This document shows, piece by piece, positions 16,937 through 25,471 of a DNA stretch of 64,000 nucleotides. The notes beneath the pieces are model-generated. The model was given only the letters and a program-made list of their open reading frames with translations, made no database searches and was not told the DNA's origin. The position numbers were made by a program, and so were the translations under genes. Origin of the DNA: JALCRY01 sp050946575 (GTDB lineage Bacteria; Bacillota; Clostridia; Peptostreptococcales; Anaerovoracaceae); the NCBI GenBank assembly GCA_050946575.1, contig JBMNVB010000009.1:10720-74719 (forward strand), written 5' to 3'. Positions within the stretch are counted from its first letter, which is position 1. Every line of letters starts with the position of its first letter.

Positions 16937-17049
16937 CATATGGGAAAAAGCGCGGGGAACGGGCGGTCGATCCTGCTCGCGGCGGGTCCGGGTGCTGCGC
17001 TGCGGTCCGGCTGTTGGTTTCAGGGGGATCGTGAAGGCTGGAGCTGGCT

Positions 17050-17273
17050 GAAATCCAGGAATGAGCATTTTTGGTGGGGTATTTTAAAATAGCGAAATTC
17101 CCCCACACAAATTCCAACGTTTGCGGGGCATTGATCGGGCGAAAAACGCGTTTTCCCGAAAATCCGGCCGCATCAATGCCGCAAACCCACAAAAAAAGGT
17201 GGGGAATTTTCGAATATGAAAATTTCCCCACCATTTTTGCTCATTCTCCGGAAAATGAAAGACCGCGGAGCCG
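17050..17273. repeat. Hairpin-rich repeat, copy A
   Basis: First of four copies of one element (others at 19823, 20132, 20441). Three inverted repeats in order: H1 GTGGGG/CCCCAC; H2 GGCATTGAT/ATCAATGCC; H3 GGTGGGGAA/TTCCCCACC. H1 and H3 resemble each other in inverted orientation, so the element looks MITE-like, flanked by palindromic arms. Copy A is the outlier, with GAAATCCAGGAATGAGCATT at its start like the rest. It lies between convergent genes. The small open frames inside look fortuitous. Confidence 0.85.
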
Positions 17274-17368
17274 CGAGCGCCGCCAGATCCCGGCCGCGAT
17301 CAGGCCCGGGGCGCCGTCAAAATCAGTCCCGGCCCGCCCGCATTGATCCGGGCCCCGGCCCTCATCTC
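17274..17368. other. GC-rich spacer behind the Fe-ADH gene
   Basis: About 95 bases of GC-rich sequence with one octamer GCATTGAT (17340-17347). On the minus strand CCCGG/CCGGG could form a hairpin just past the ADH stop, followed by ACTGATTTT, a possible weak terminator. Confidence 0.35.
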
Positions 17369-18556
17369 TCACACGCACTCCTTCAGCACTTCAAATATCT
17401 CGTCCGGGTCCATCTGCCTCGCGCAGCCGGGCGTTATCACGGTCGTTTCAGCGACCTTCTTCAGGATCCCGGGATCTGTCGGATCCGGGCTCCCCGGCCG
17501 CATATTCGCCCTGAGCTCGGTGAATGTTGTCGGCAGTCCGATCTCCCTGATGAAATCGGAGAGGGCGTCGATGCCGGCGAGCGCAAGCTCTTCGTCGGTC
17601 CTTCCGTCTGCGGACAGGTGCCAGACTGCGCGGGCGAAGCGGGTGAACTTGCTCAGGTTGTCCTTATACAGATGCCGGTAGACGGCCGGATGGATCACGG
17701 CAAGGCCCTGTCCGTGGTTGCAGTCTGTGTAGGCGCCGAGCTGATGTTCGATCATGTGGTTCTGGAAATCGGTCTGCTTGCCGATTTTCAGGACGCCGTT
17801 CTCGGCCATTGACGAATCCCACATGAGCTCGGACCGCACGGAAATATCCTCAGGGTCACGGATCATCGCGCGGATATTCACGATCACATTGCGCATGACC
17901 GCTTCATTCATTTCGTCGGAAACGTTCGTCTCTGCCGGCTTCCCGAAATACGTTTCCATGCAGTGGGACAGGGTGTCGAAAGCCCCCGACACGGCCTGGA
18001 GCATTGGTACTGTAAGAGTATATGACGGGTCGAGCACCGCGAAATCCGCCATCGCGCCAATCATCCCGTTCTTCTGCTTCGTATCGCTGTTCGTGATGAC
18101 CGCGCCGTTGTTCATTTCCGATCCCGTGCCGGACACCGTGACGACCGTCCCGAGCGGGATGAACTTCTCCGGCCTGAAGCCTTTTTCGAACTCGGCGGTC
18201 CAGATGTCCTCATCAATGCATGCCTGCGCGGACACCATCTTGCAGCAGTCGCTGACAGATCCGCCGCCGACCGCAAGTATGAAATCAATGCTGTTGTCGC
18301 GGGCGAGCTTCGCGCCTTCCCGGACCTTCGCGTATGTCGGATTCGCCATGATCCCGGGAAATTCGGTCACGTTTTTGCCCGCTCCATTCAGCAGCCGCAT
18401 AACATCATCGTATATCCCGTTCCGCTTCACCGATCCGCCGCCGTAAGCGAGCAGCACATTGGCGCCGGCCCTCGGCAGCTCCTCCGCAAGCGCGGCCGCC
18501 AGTGCGCCTTCCCCGAAATAGACCTTCGGCATTCCTTCATATTTGAACGATCTCAT
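17369..18556 (-). CDS. Iron-containing (group III) alcohol dehydrogenase
   Basis: A 395-residue Fe-ADH, of the type that reduces butyraldehyde or other aldehydes with NAD(P)H (BdhA/YqhD/4-hydroxybutyrate dehydrogenase relatives). NAD-binding glycines are in LLAYGGGSVKRNG, ILAVGGGSVSDCCK and TVSGTGSEMNNGAV. The metal-ligand region contains DTLSHCMETYF and DCNHGQGLAVIHPAVYRH. Start chosen at 18556 with AGGAGGTG before it; the frame is open to 18586 but without a ribosome site. It is transcribed convergently with the CoA transferase. Confidence 0.92.
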   Translation of the reverse strand: MRSFKYEGMPKVYFGEGALAAALAEELPRAGANVLLAYGGGSVKRNGIYDDVMRLLNGAGKNVTEFPGIMANPTYAKVREGAKLARDNSIDFILAVGGGSVSDCCKMVSAQACIDEDIWTAEFEKGFRPEKFIPLGTVVTVSGTGSEMNNGAVITNSDTKQKNGMIGAMADFAVLDPSYTLTVPMLQAVSGAFDTLSHCMETYFGKPAETNVSDEMNEAVMRNVIVNIRAMIRDPEDISVRSELMWDSSMAENGVLKIGKQTDFQNHMIEHQLGAYTDCNHGQGLAVIHPAVYRHLYKDNLSKFTRFARAVWHLSADGRTDEELALAGIDALSDFIREIGLPTTFTELRANMRPGSPDPTDPGILKKVAETTVITPGCARQMDPDEIFEVLKECV

Positions 18557-18579
18557 AAAGCACCTCCTGTATCTTTCAT

Positions 18580-18597
18580 GCATCAATGCATTGATGC
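18580..18597. promoter_or_regulatory. 18-bp perfect palindrome in the ADH 5' leader
   Basis: GCATCAATGCATTGATGC reads the same on both strands and holds two overlapping octamers. It lies between the ADH promoter and ribosome site, a position suited to a repressor, or simply a paired octamer. Confidence 0.5.
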
Positions 18598-18618
18598 CGT
18601 ATTTCCTTTTACGCTTAG

Positions 18619-18648
18619 ATTATATTTTCCGGGCCTTCGGAAGTACAA
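18619..18648 (-). promoter_or_regulatory. Promoter of the Fe-ADH gene
   Basis: Minus strand: TTGTAC (18648-18643), an 18-base spacer, TATAAT (18624-18619), about 60 bases before the ADH start. Confidence 0.6.
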
Positions 18649-18825
18649 TATTAATAGCGAAACCTGCTATGCGCGGAACGTATAGCGGATTGCGGGATTC
18701 ATATTGTAAACCGCGTGGTGCGGCATGTAATATATATTCAGGATATGCGGCGGATCGGTTCATGGGGCCGCACCGTCTGAAAAATGATTGCGTAACAACT
18801 GATTTCGATAACTGAGGCTGTGAAA

Positions 18826-19791
18826 ATGGATAAGCGTTTCAATAAATTGTCAACTGTCGGCGATGTGCTGGACGAGCCGCTGTTTTCCGGGTTCGGGAGG
18901 CTCATGTTCCCGGTCGATCTGAATGTCAGCAGGAGCATGACGCTTGCCGGTCTTACGGGGAGCGGCGTATATATGTGGTACTCCGAGTTCCGCGCGGGGA
19001 CAACGGTCGATGTCCTGAACGAATTCTACCTGCGGGCCGCGCGCGGGGAGCGGATCTTCTATCCGATCTATTCAGTGGAAGAGCGGCGCGCCGATCCGGA
19101 AAAAGAGAATACGGGTCTGTTCTTCATGCGCGGGGAGCCGGGAGCTCCGTTCGCGGTAGTGAACGCAGGCGGCGGCTTCTACTATGTCGCTGCAATGCAT
19201 GACAGTTTCCCTCATTGTCTCGTGCTGTCACGCCGCGGCCTGAATGCTTTTGCATTGATATACAGGCCGTCGTCCCCGTGGCGCGACCTCGCGCGGGCGC
19301 TTTGCTTCATCGAGGACAATGCGCACGAACTCGGCGTCGACCCTCTCGGCTATTCGCTTTGGGGCGGCTCCGCGGGTGCCAGGATGGCCGCGGCGCTGGG
19401 GAACCGGGATAACCTTGAACGGCTCACGGGTCGGCCGTGCGCAGGCTGGCGCGATGTAAAGACCGCGCTCCGTTCCGGAACAGGGCGCGGGTCCGGCGGC
19501 GCTTCGCAGCTTTCGGGCGGGATGCCGCAGGCTTCCGCCGTGATAATGGAATACACCGGCTACGACCAATGCTCCCGCGCCGATGCTCCGACTTACGCCT
19601 GCGTCGGTACGAGCGACGGCATCGCCTGGTGGCAGGGCATGCGGCAGAGGCTCGAGACACTTTCCGGCCTCGGGATCCCGACCGAGTTCCACTCTTACCC
19701 CGGGCTCCGGCACGGATTCGGGATCGGCACCGGCACCGTGGCGGAAGGGTGGCCGGATGACGCGATCGCATTCTGGCGGGAGCAAATCTGA
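18826..19791 (+). CDS. Alpha/beta hydrolase (esterase/lipase-like)
   Basis: A 321-residue protein with the esterase-type alpha/beta-hydrolase layout: an oxyanion segment AVVNAGGGFYYVA near residue 110, a nucleophile elbow SLWGGSAGARMAAALG with the candidate catalytic Ser, CVGTSDGI carrying the likely Asp, and YPGLRHGFGIG carrying the catalytic His. No signal peptide is evident. ATG 18826 is preferred with GAGG about nine bases before; a GTG at 18820 is possible. Two hairpin-repeat zones flank it. The substrate is unknown; acetyl-esterase or a related activity is only a guess. Confidence 0.82.
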   Translation: MDKRFNKLSTVGDVLDEPLFSGFGRLMFPVDLNVSRSMTLAGLTGSGVYMWYSEFRAGTTVDVLNEFYLRAARGERIFYPIYSVEERRADPEKENTGLFFMRGEPGAPFAVVNAGGGFYYVAAMHDSFPHCLVLSRRGLNAFALIYRPSSPWRDLARALCFIEDNAHELGVDPLGYSLWGGSAGARMAAALGNRDNLERLTGRPCAGWRDVKTALRSGTGRGSGGASQLSGGMPQASAVIMEYTGYDQCSRADAPTYACVGTSDGIAWWQGMRQRLETLSGLGIPTEFHSYPGLRHGFGIGTGTVAEGWPDDAIAFWREQI

Positions 19792-19822
19792 ATCCTCAAC
19801 AAGCCCCGGCCCAGTCGCGGCC

Positions 19823-20131
19823 GAAATCCAGGAATGAGCATTTCAGGTGGGGTATTTTGGAATAGCGAAATTACCCCACACAAATTCCAACGTTTGTGAG
19901 GCATTGATCAGGCGAAAAAAGCGATTTTCCGAAAATCCGCCCGAATCAATGCCGCAAACCCACAAAAAAGGGTGGGGTTTTTTCGAATATGAAAATTACC
20001 CCACCATTTCTGCCCATTCTCCAGAAAATGGAAGGCCGCGGAGCCGCAAGCACCGGCCCGCCCCGTCGAATCAATGCAAAATTCCGCTTCGCCGCTCTGT
20101 TCCGACTCCGAAAATCCGGAACGGCCCGGTC
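19823..20131. repeat. Hairpin-rich repeat, copy B (309-bp unit)
   Basis: First of three tandem 309-bp units. It begins GAAATCCAGGAATGAGCATT and has H1 GTGGGGTA/TACCCCAC, H2 GGCATTGAT/ATCAATGCC and H3 GGTGGGGT/ACCCCACC. A linker with another octamer and GAACGGCCCGG leads into the next unit. Compared with copy A, the eighth pair of H3 is T-A instead of A-T. Confidence 0.9.
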
Positions 20132-20440
20132 GAAATCCAGGAATGAGCATTTTAGGTGGGGTATTTTGAAATAGTGAAATTTCCCCACACAAATTCCAAC
20201 GTTTATACGGCATTGATCCGGCGAAAAAAACGATTTCCCGAAAATCCGGCCAAATCAATGCCGCAATCCAACAAAAAAGGGTGGGGTTTTTTCGAATATG
20301 AAAATTACCCCACCATTTTTGCTTATTCTCCAGAAAATGGAAGGCCGTGGAGCCGCAAGCGCCGGCTCGCCCCGTCGAATCAATGCAAAATTCCGCTTCG
20401 CCGCTCTGTTCCGACTCCGAAAATCCGGAACGGCCCGGCC
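20132..20440. repeat. Hairpin-rich repeat, copy C (309-bp unit)
   Basis: Second tandem unit, same order of hairpins. H2 is extended to CGGCATTGAT/ATCAATGCCG. H3 equals that of copy B. H1 has one mismatch next to the GTGGGG/CCCCAC core. Confidence 0.9.
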
Positions 20441-20660
20441 GAAATCCAGGAATGAGCATTTTAGGTGGGGTATTTTGAAATAGCGAAATTACCCCACACA
20501 AATTCTAACGTTTATACGGCATTGATCCGGCGAAAAAAGCGGTTTTCCGAAAATCCGCCCGAATCAATGCCGCAATCCCACAAAAAAGAGTGGGGAATTT
20601 TCGAATATGAAAATTACCCCACCATTTTTGCTTATTCTCCAGAAAATGGAAATTCGCGGA
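20441..20660. repeat. Hairpin-rich repeat, copy D (partial unit)
   Basis: Third tandem unit, truncated within the right linker. Its H3 has an A-A mismatch at the position where copy A has A-T and copies B and C have T-A, so it looks like an intermediate state. Confidence 0.88.
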
Positions 20661-20699
20661 GCCCCTGATCGACGCCCTGAAGTTCCGGGCGCCGCCGCA

Positions 20700-20900
20700 G
20701 CCCCCGGGCCCGGCCGCGCCACCGTCTCAGAACCGGCTCGCATAACCCGGCCGGCATCTCTTCGCAGCCCCGGCCAGGCCGCGGCACCGTCTCAGGACCG
20801 ACTCGCATAACCCGGCCGGCATCTCTTCGCAGCCCCGGTCAGGCCTCGGCACCGTCTCAGGACCGGCTCACACAGACCCGCCGGCATCTCTTCGCAGCCC
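20700..20900. repeat. 65-bp GC-rich tandem repeat, three units
   Basis: ACCGTCTCAG recurs at 20721, 20786 and 20851, exactly 65 bases apart, within units containing CCCGGCCGGCATCTCTTCGC. Units differ by scattered substitutions. No plausible open frame with a ribosome site. Confidence 0.85.
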
Positions 20901-21000
20901 AGCATTCCGGTATATGTAAGCATTTTCCGTATATTTTGATTTGTAAAAAAATCTTATAGTTCTGTGCGGGTTATTTTACTTTTTTACGGCATTGCTTTTT

Positions 21001-21008
21001 GATATAAT
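21001..21008 (+). promoter_or_regulatory. Extended -10 promoter of the RND gene
   Basis: The element spans 21000-21008 (TGATATAAT) behind a T-rich stretch, 35 bases before the TTG start. Confidence 0.65.
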
Positions 21009-21042
21009 ATCGGTATGTCCATATTATGAGAGGAAAACTGTA

Positions 21043-24000
21043 TTGATTAAGGCGAGCATAAAAAGACCCGTGACGGTGCTGGTTGGTATACTTCTCGTTA
21101 TCGCGCTCGGAGCGGCGGCGTTTGTTAATATGACTCCGGATCTTCTTCCGGCGTTCGATCTTCCTTATGTAGTTGTCGTGACCACTTATCAGGGCGCGGC
21201 GCCGGAGAAAGTCGAGCAGAATGTGACGTCGCCCGTTGAGAAGCAGCTCGCCACGATCAGTGGTCTGAAAAATATAAACTCGGTGTCTGCCGAGAACTAT
21301 TCCATGATCATCCTTGAATTCGAAAGCGAGACGGATCTTTCCACGATATCATCGGATATCAGGGATAAGATCGGGCTTGTGTCGGGGACGTTCGACGATT
21401 CCGTCGGTACGCCCACTATCATGAAGATGAACCCGAATATGATACCGGTCTCGGTAGCGGCGGTCAGCAAGAAGGACGCCGATCTTTCTGAAATATCGAA
21501 ACTCGTTGAGAATGACCTGCAGAGGAAGCTCGAAGGCACGGACGGTGTCGCGAGCGTGCTCGCCACCGGGCTTGTCGACAAGAACATCGTGGTGCATCTC
21601 GATCAGAAGAAGATAAACAGTGAGAACGCGAGGCTGAAAAAGGCGATGGCGGACCAGTACGGGACCGGCGAGAGCCAGATCAGGCAGAATATCGGCTCGG
21701 CGCAGAATCAGCAGAGCCAGCTCGCGTCTTCCAAGGCGAAGATAGTGCAGCAGCAGAAAACGATAGCGGCGGCGAAGGCCGGAGGATCTGAAGTGCTTTC
21801 GCAGATCCAGACGCTTGTCGCGGCCCGGGAGGAGCTGTAGAAAAACGGTCTGCCCACAGACGAGATCGACAGCAGGATCAGTTCCGCGATGAAACTCCTG
21901 GCGCCGTACAAGGCGCTGTTCAAGCAGTTCGGCATTGATATGAATTCCATCGACGACAGCAGCATAAGCGCGACGAACGCGAAGGTCATGTTCGCGGCGG
22001 GCTGTGATACGCTGCTTTCGGAACTCGCGAATGCTTCCGGTGAGATCGCGGCCGGGCAGGGGACGCTCACAGCGCTCATAGCGCAGCTGCAGTCTTCGCT
22101 CGCCCAGCTCGAAAGCTCAAAGAACACGATACTCGATTCCTTCGACCTCGCGGGGCAGCTCACAAAAGACAACATCGCATTGCTGCTGGAAGGGCAGAAT
22201 ATAGACATGCCGGCCGGATACATCGAAGAGGGCAGCTCTGATCTTATGGTCACGGTGGGCGACAATATCAGCGGCATTGACGATCTGAAGCAGCTCGTCA
22301 TAGCGGATACCGGTCTCCCGGGCGTCGACCCCGTGAGGCTTGGCGATGTGGCGGATATAAGTTACGTCAGTTCCGGAGGCGAGACGTATGCGAAGGTCAA
22401 CGGTGAGGACGCGCTGTTCCTTACATTCATGAAGCAGTCAGACGCCTCGACGGCGAAGGTCGCGGACAATATAAATCAGGAGTTCACGAAGCTCGAAGGC
22501 GAGTATGACGGGCTCTCGTTCGACGTGCTTTCGGATCAGGGCGAATATATCGATATGGCTATCAATGCAGTGCTCAAGAATATACTGCTCGGCGCTCTTC
22601 TCGCCATACTGATCCTTCTGTACTTCCTGCGCGACTGGAAGCCGACGCTCGTAACGGCGCTCGCGATACCGATCAGTTTCATTTTCGCGATAGTGCTCAT
22701 GTACTTCACGGGCGTCACGTTAAACGTGATCTCGCTCGCCGGCCTTGCTGTCGGAGTAGGGATGCTCGTTGATAACTCCATCGTCGTGATCGAGAATATA
22801 TACAGACTGAGGTCTGAGGGGTATTCGGCCGTGAAGGCGGCGTACATGGGTACGCGTCAGGTAGCCGGCGCTCTCACGGCGTCCACGCTCACAACGATAT
22901 TCGTGTTCGTGCCGATAGTGTTCGTTCACGGGATCTCGCGCGAACTGTTCACTGACATGGCGCTCACGGTCGCGTATTCGCTGCTCGCCAGCCTGATCAT
23001 CGCCGTCACGATGGTGCCGGCGCTCGGGCATGCTCTGTTCGACAATATAAAGAACGAGTCCGTGCTCGCCCGCGGGAGCAGATCGATAGCGAACTTCAGA
23101 AAAGTCGTCGAATGGGCGCTCGGCCATAAGGCGGTCGTGCTCGGCCTTGCCGTGGCGATGCTCGTCTTCTCCGTCGGGATGCTCGCCGGGCGCGGCTTTG
23201 AGTTCATGCCGGGGATGGCCACTTCGCGCGTGACCGCGACTGTAACTGCGCCGGACGACATGTCGAAGGCTGATACGTTCAGCGCGTGCGACAAGATCTC
23301 CGAAGCGGCCCGCGGGGTGAAGGGCGTCGATGCCGTCGGCGTGATGACGTCTGACACGGCGATGTCGTTCACGGGCATGTCATCCTCGTCGACGGATTAC
23401 CATAACGTCACCATCTACATCACGATTAAGGACAAATATATCGACAATGCGCCGAAGGTCGCGAAGAAGATCGAAAGTGCCGCTAAGAAGGCCGGTGTCG
23501 AGGCGCAGGCGAACGGTACCATGGATATCTCGTCATATTCGTCGTCGCTCGGCGGAGGCCAGATCAGTATGTACGTCTATTCGGATGATCTCGACACACT
23601 GCGTGAAGCCGCGGGAGATATCGAAACAAAGATCAGCGGCACGAAGGGCGTTACGGACGTTTCCGACACGGCGAAGGGAACGTCAAAGGAACTCCATGTG
23701 AAGGTGAATAAATCAAAGGCGATGAAATACGGGCTCACGACGGCTCAGGTGCTGCAGCAGGTCTCATCAATGCTGAGCAAAAATGTCTCTTCGATATCGG
23801 TAAAGTACGGAGGCAATGACACCGACGTGCTCGTGACCGGGGGAGAAGGAGAAGGCGTTACGAGCAGCGAGCTCCAGGATCTCTGGATCACTGTGCCGCA
23901 GTCGTCATCATCGCAGACACAGAGCAGTTCCGTGACAAAAGTGAAACTCGGTGACATCGCTGACATTTCGACCTCGCTGTCGCTTTCCGAGATATACAGG

Positions 24001-24693
24001 GAAAACCAGAAGAGGATGATAAACATCACCGCGAACCCGGCGGACGGATATAACGTGACCACGGCCACCGATAACATAAAGAAGGACATCGACAGCATGA
24101 ATCTTCCGGACGGTGTCAGTGTCGAGTACAGCGGCATGTACGAGACCGTCATGGACAGCATGAAGAATCTCGGACTCATGCTGCTCCTCGGACTGCTGCT
24201 CATATATCTCATCATGGTAGCTCAGTTCCAGTCATTCAGGTCGCCGCTGATCGTCATGTTCACTGTGCCGCTCGCGTTCACGGGCGGGCTGCTCGCTCTG
24301 CTGATTACCGGAAACACGATAAGCGTTATCGCGATGATAGGGTTCATCATGCTGCAGGGCGTGATTGTAAACAATGCTATAGTCCTTGTAGATTATCTGA
24401 ACAAACTCCGCATCGGCGGCATGGAGAAGCACGAGGCCATAGTCGAGGCCGCATGCGCCAGGATACGTCCGGTGCTCATGACGGCGTTCACCACGATACT
24501 CGGGCTCATGCCGCTCGCCATGGGCGTCGGAAACGGCGTGGAGATGGTGCAGCCGGTAGCGATCGTGTGCGTCGGAGGAATGCTCTACGCCACGCTTATG
24601 ACATTGATAGTCATCCCCGTGATATATGATATTATGGGCCCGAAAAGGATGCGCGTGATTTCAGACGAGGAGTTGACGTTGGAAGAGGGTTAA
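21043..24693 (+). pseudogene. RND-family efflux permease interrupted by an in-frame TAG
   Basis: Two open stretches in the same frame (ending 21837, resuming 21841) together encode an AcrB/HAE1-type proton-driven exporter of 1216 codons, with TAG as codon 266 (21838-21840). The first half has TM1 (RPVTVLVGILLVIALG) and the porter segment. After the stop the chain continues in a Gln/Ser-rich coiled-coil insertion, then the TM2-6 block (LFLTFMKQSDAS, ISLAGLAVGVGMLVDNSIVV with the relay Asp), a second porter region and TM8-12 (FIMLQGVIVNNAIVLVDYL). Start TTG 21043 is preceded by AGAGG. A single CAG-to-TAG transition explains the lesion; everything else is intact. TAG is a normal stop elsewhere here, so this is either a recent nonsense mutation, a sequence error or a suppressed codon. 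Confidence 0.85.
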
Positions 24694-24701
24694 TATATAA
24701 T
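24673..24701 (+). promoter_or_regulatory. Promoter of tRNA-Leu
   Basis: TTGACG (24673-24678), 17 bases, TATAAT (24696-24701). The -35 lies inside the 3' end of the RND gene. Confidence 0.75.
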
Positions 24702-24740
24702 TTAAAAATGTGCCATTCCGTTGGCATCAGCGGAGAGAAC

Positions 24741-24827
24741 GCCGGCGTGATGGAATTGGCAGACGTGCAGGATTCAAAATCCTGTGGTGGAAACACCGTA
24801 TGGGTTCGACCCCCATCGCCGGCACCA
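24741..24827 (+). tRNA. tRNA-Leu (anticodon CAA)
   Basis: An 87-nt class II tRNA. The acceptor stem GCCGGCG pairs with CGCCGGC, discriminator A, and CCA is encoded. The anticodon stem CAGGA/TCCTG holds loop TTCAAAA with anticodon CAA, which reads UUG. A long variable arm (GTGGTGGAAACACC) and the T-loop GGTTCGACCCC are present. Confidence 0.97.
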
Positions 24828-24865
24828 GATAATAATTAATTATTATTTTTAGGAGGATAAAATAA

Positions 24866-25327
24866 ATGAATCAAGGTACCATGGGAATCATCTTTCTGGT
24901 CCTGCTGTTCGTACTGATGTATGTGCTTATGGTGAGGCCTCAGAAGAAAAAGGAGAAAGAGGTCAACGCTATGAGGAGCGCACTTGCCGTAGGCGATCAG
25001 ATAATCACTATCGGCGGCATCTGCGGAAAGATAGTGAAAACGAAAGACGAGACTATCATTGTACAGGTGGGAGCCGATAAGACAAAGTTCGAAATGATGA
25101 GATGGTCTGTTTCAAGAGTTGTCGATCCGGCTGTCCGTGCTCCGGAGAAAAAGGAGGAGCCTGAGGAAGAAGAAGAGGAAGCAGCGCCGAAGCGTCCTAA
25201 GAGGCTGAGGACGAAGGCCGATCTCGAAGCCGAGAACGCAAGACTCGCGGAGGAAAGAGCCGCCGAGGAAGAGGCTGAGAAAGTGGAAAACAGCGAAGAG
25301 ACCGACGGGGAAACGAAAGAAGACTAA
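24866..25327 (+). CDS. yajC: Preprotein translocase subunit YajC
   Basis: A 153-residue inner-membrane protein that associates with SecDF. One N-terminal transmembrane helix (IIFLVLLFVLMYVLMV, about 7-22) is followed by the family signature RPQKKKEKE and the AVGDQIITIGGICGKIV domain. The C-terminal half is a long acidic, charged low-complexity extension (EEPEEEEEE, later KVENSEETDGE), longer than in typical YajC. AGGAGG precedes the ATG. A terminator separates it from secDF. Confidence 0.93.
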   Translation: MNQGTMGIIFLVLLFVLMYVLMVRPQKKKEKEVNAMRSALAVGDQIITIGGICGKIVKTKDETIIVQVGADKTKFEMMRWSVSRVVDPAVRAPEKKEEPEEEEEEAAPKRPKRLRTKADLEAENARLAEERAAEEEAEKVENSEETDGETKED

Positions 25328-25346
25328 AAAGAATACAGAAAGTCAT

Positions 25347-25378
25347 AGGCTGTCCCTAGGGATGGCCTGTTTCTTTTA
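25347..25378 (+). terminator. Terminator after yajC
   Basis: AGGC and GCCT close a hairpin with an inner TCCC/GGGA helix, followed by GTTTCTTTT. Confidence 0.65.
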
Positions 25379-25381
25379 ATA

Positions 25382-25433
25382 GTACTTGCTAAAGGGTACT
25401 TGTTAAAGGGGTCGCAAAGGCATAAAATATAAT
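25382..25433 (+). promoter_or_regulatory. secDF promoter region with a 14-bp tandem direct repeat
   Basis: GTACTTGCTAAAGG (25382-25395) is repeated at once as GTACTTGTTAAAGG (25396-25409), 18 bases before a -10 TATAAT (25428-25433). The second copy covers where the -35 should be, so the pair may bind an activator. Confidence 0.5.
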
Positions 25434-25471
25434 TTTAGAAACATTCAGCAGAAAATCATCAGCGAGGGAAA

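Noticed and set aside
19847..20668. Repeated frames of about 99 codons (starting GTG-GGG-TAT-TTT) and a long minus-strand frame over the same block
   Set aside because: They follow the 309-bp units (a multiple of three), lack Shine-Dalgarno sequences, and changes follow hairpin pairing rather than codon positions. Treated as repeats, not genes.
21838..21840. Genome-wide reassignment of TAG
   Set aside because: Several intact neighbours (rel, hisS, leuS, ylbF, trmR, cas2) end with TAG at the expected family length.
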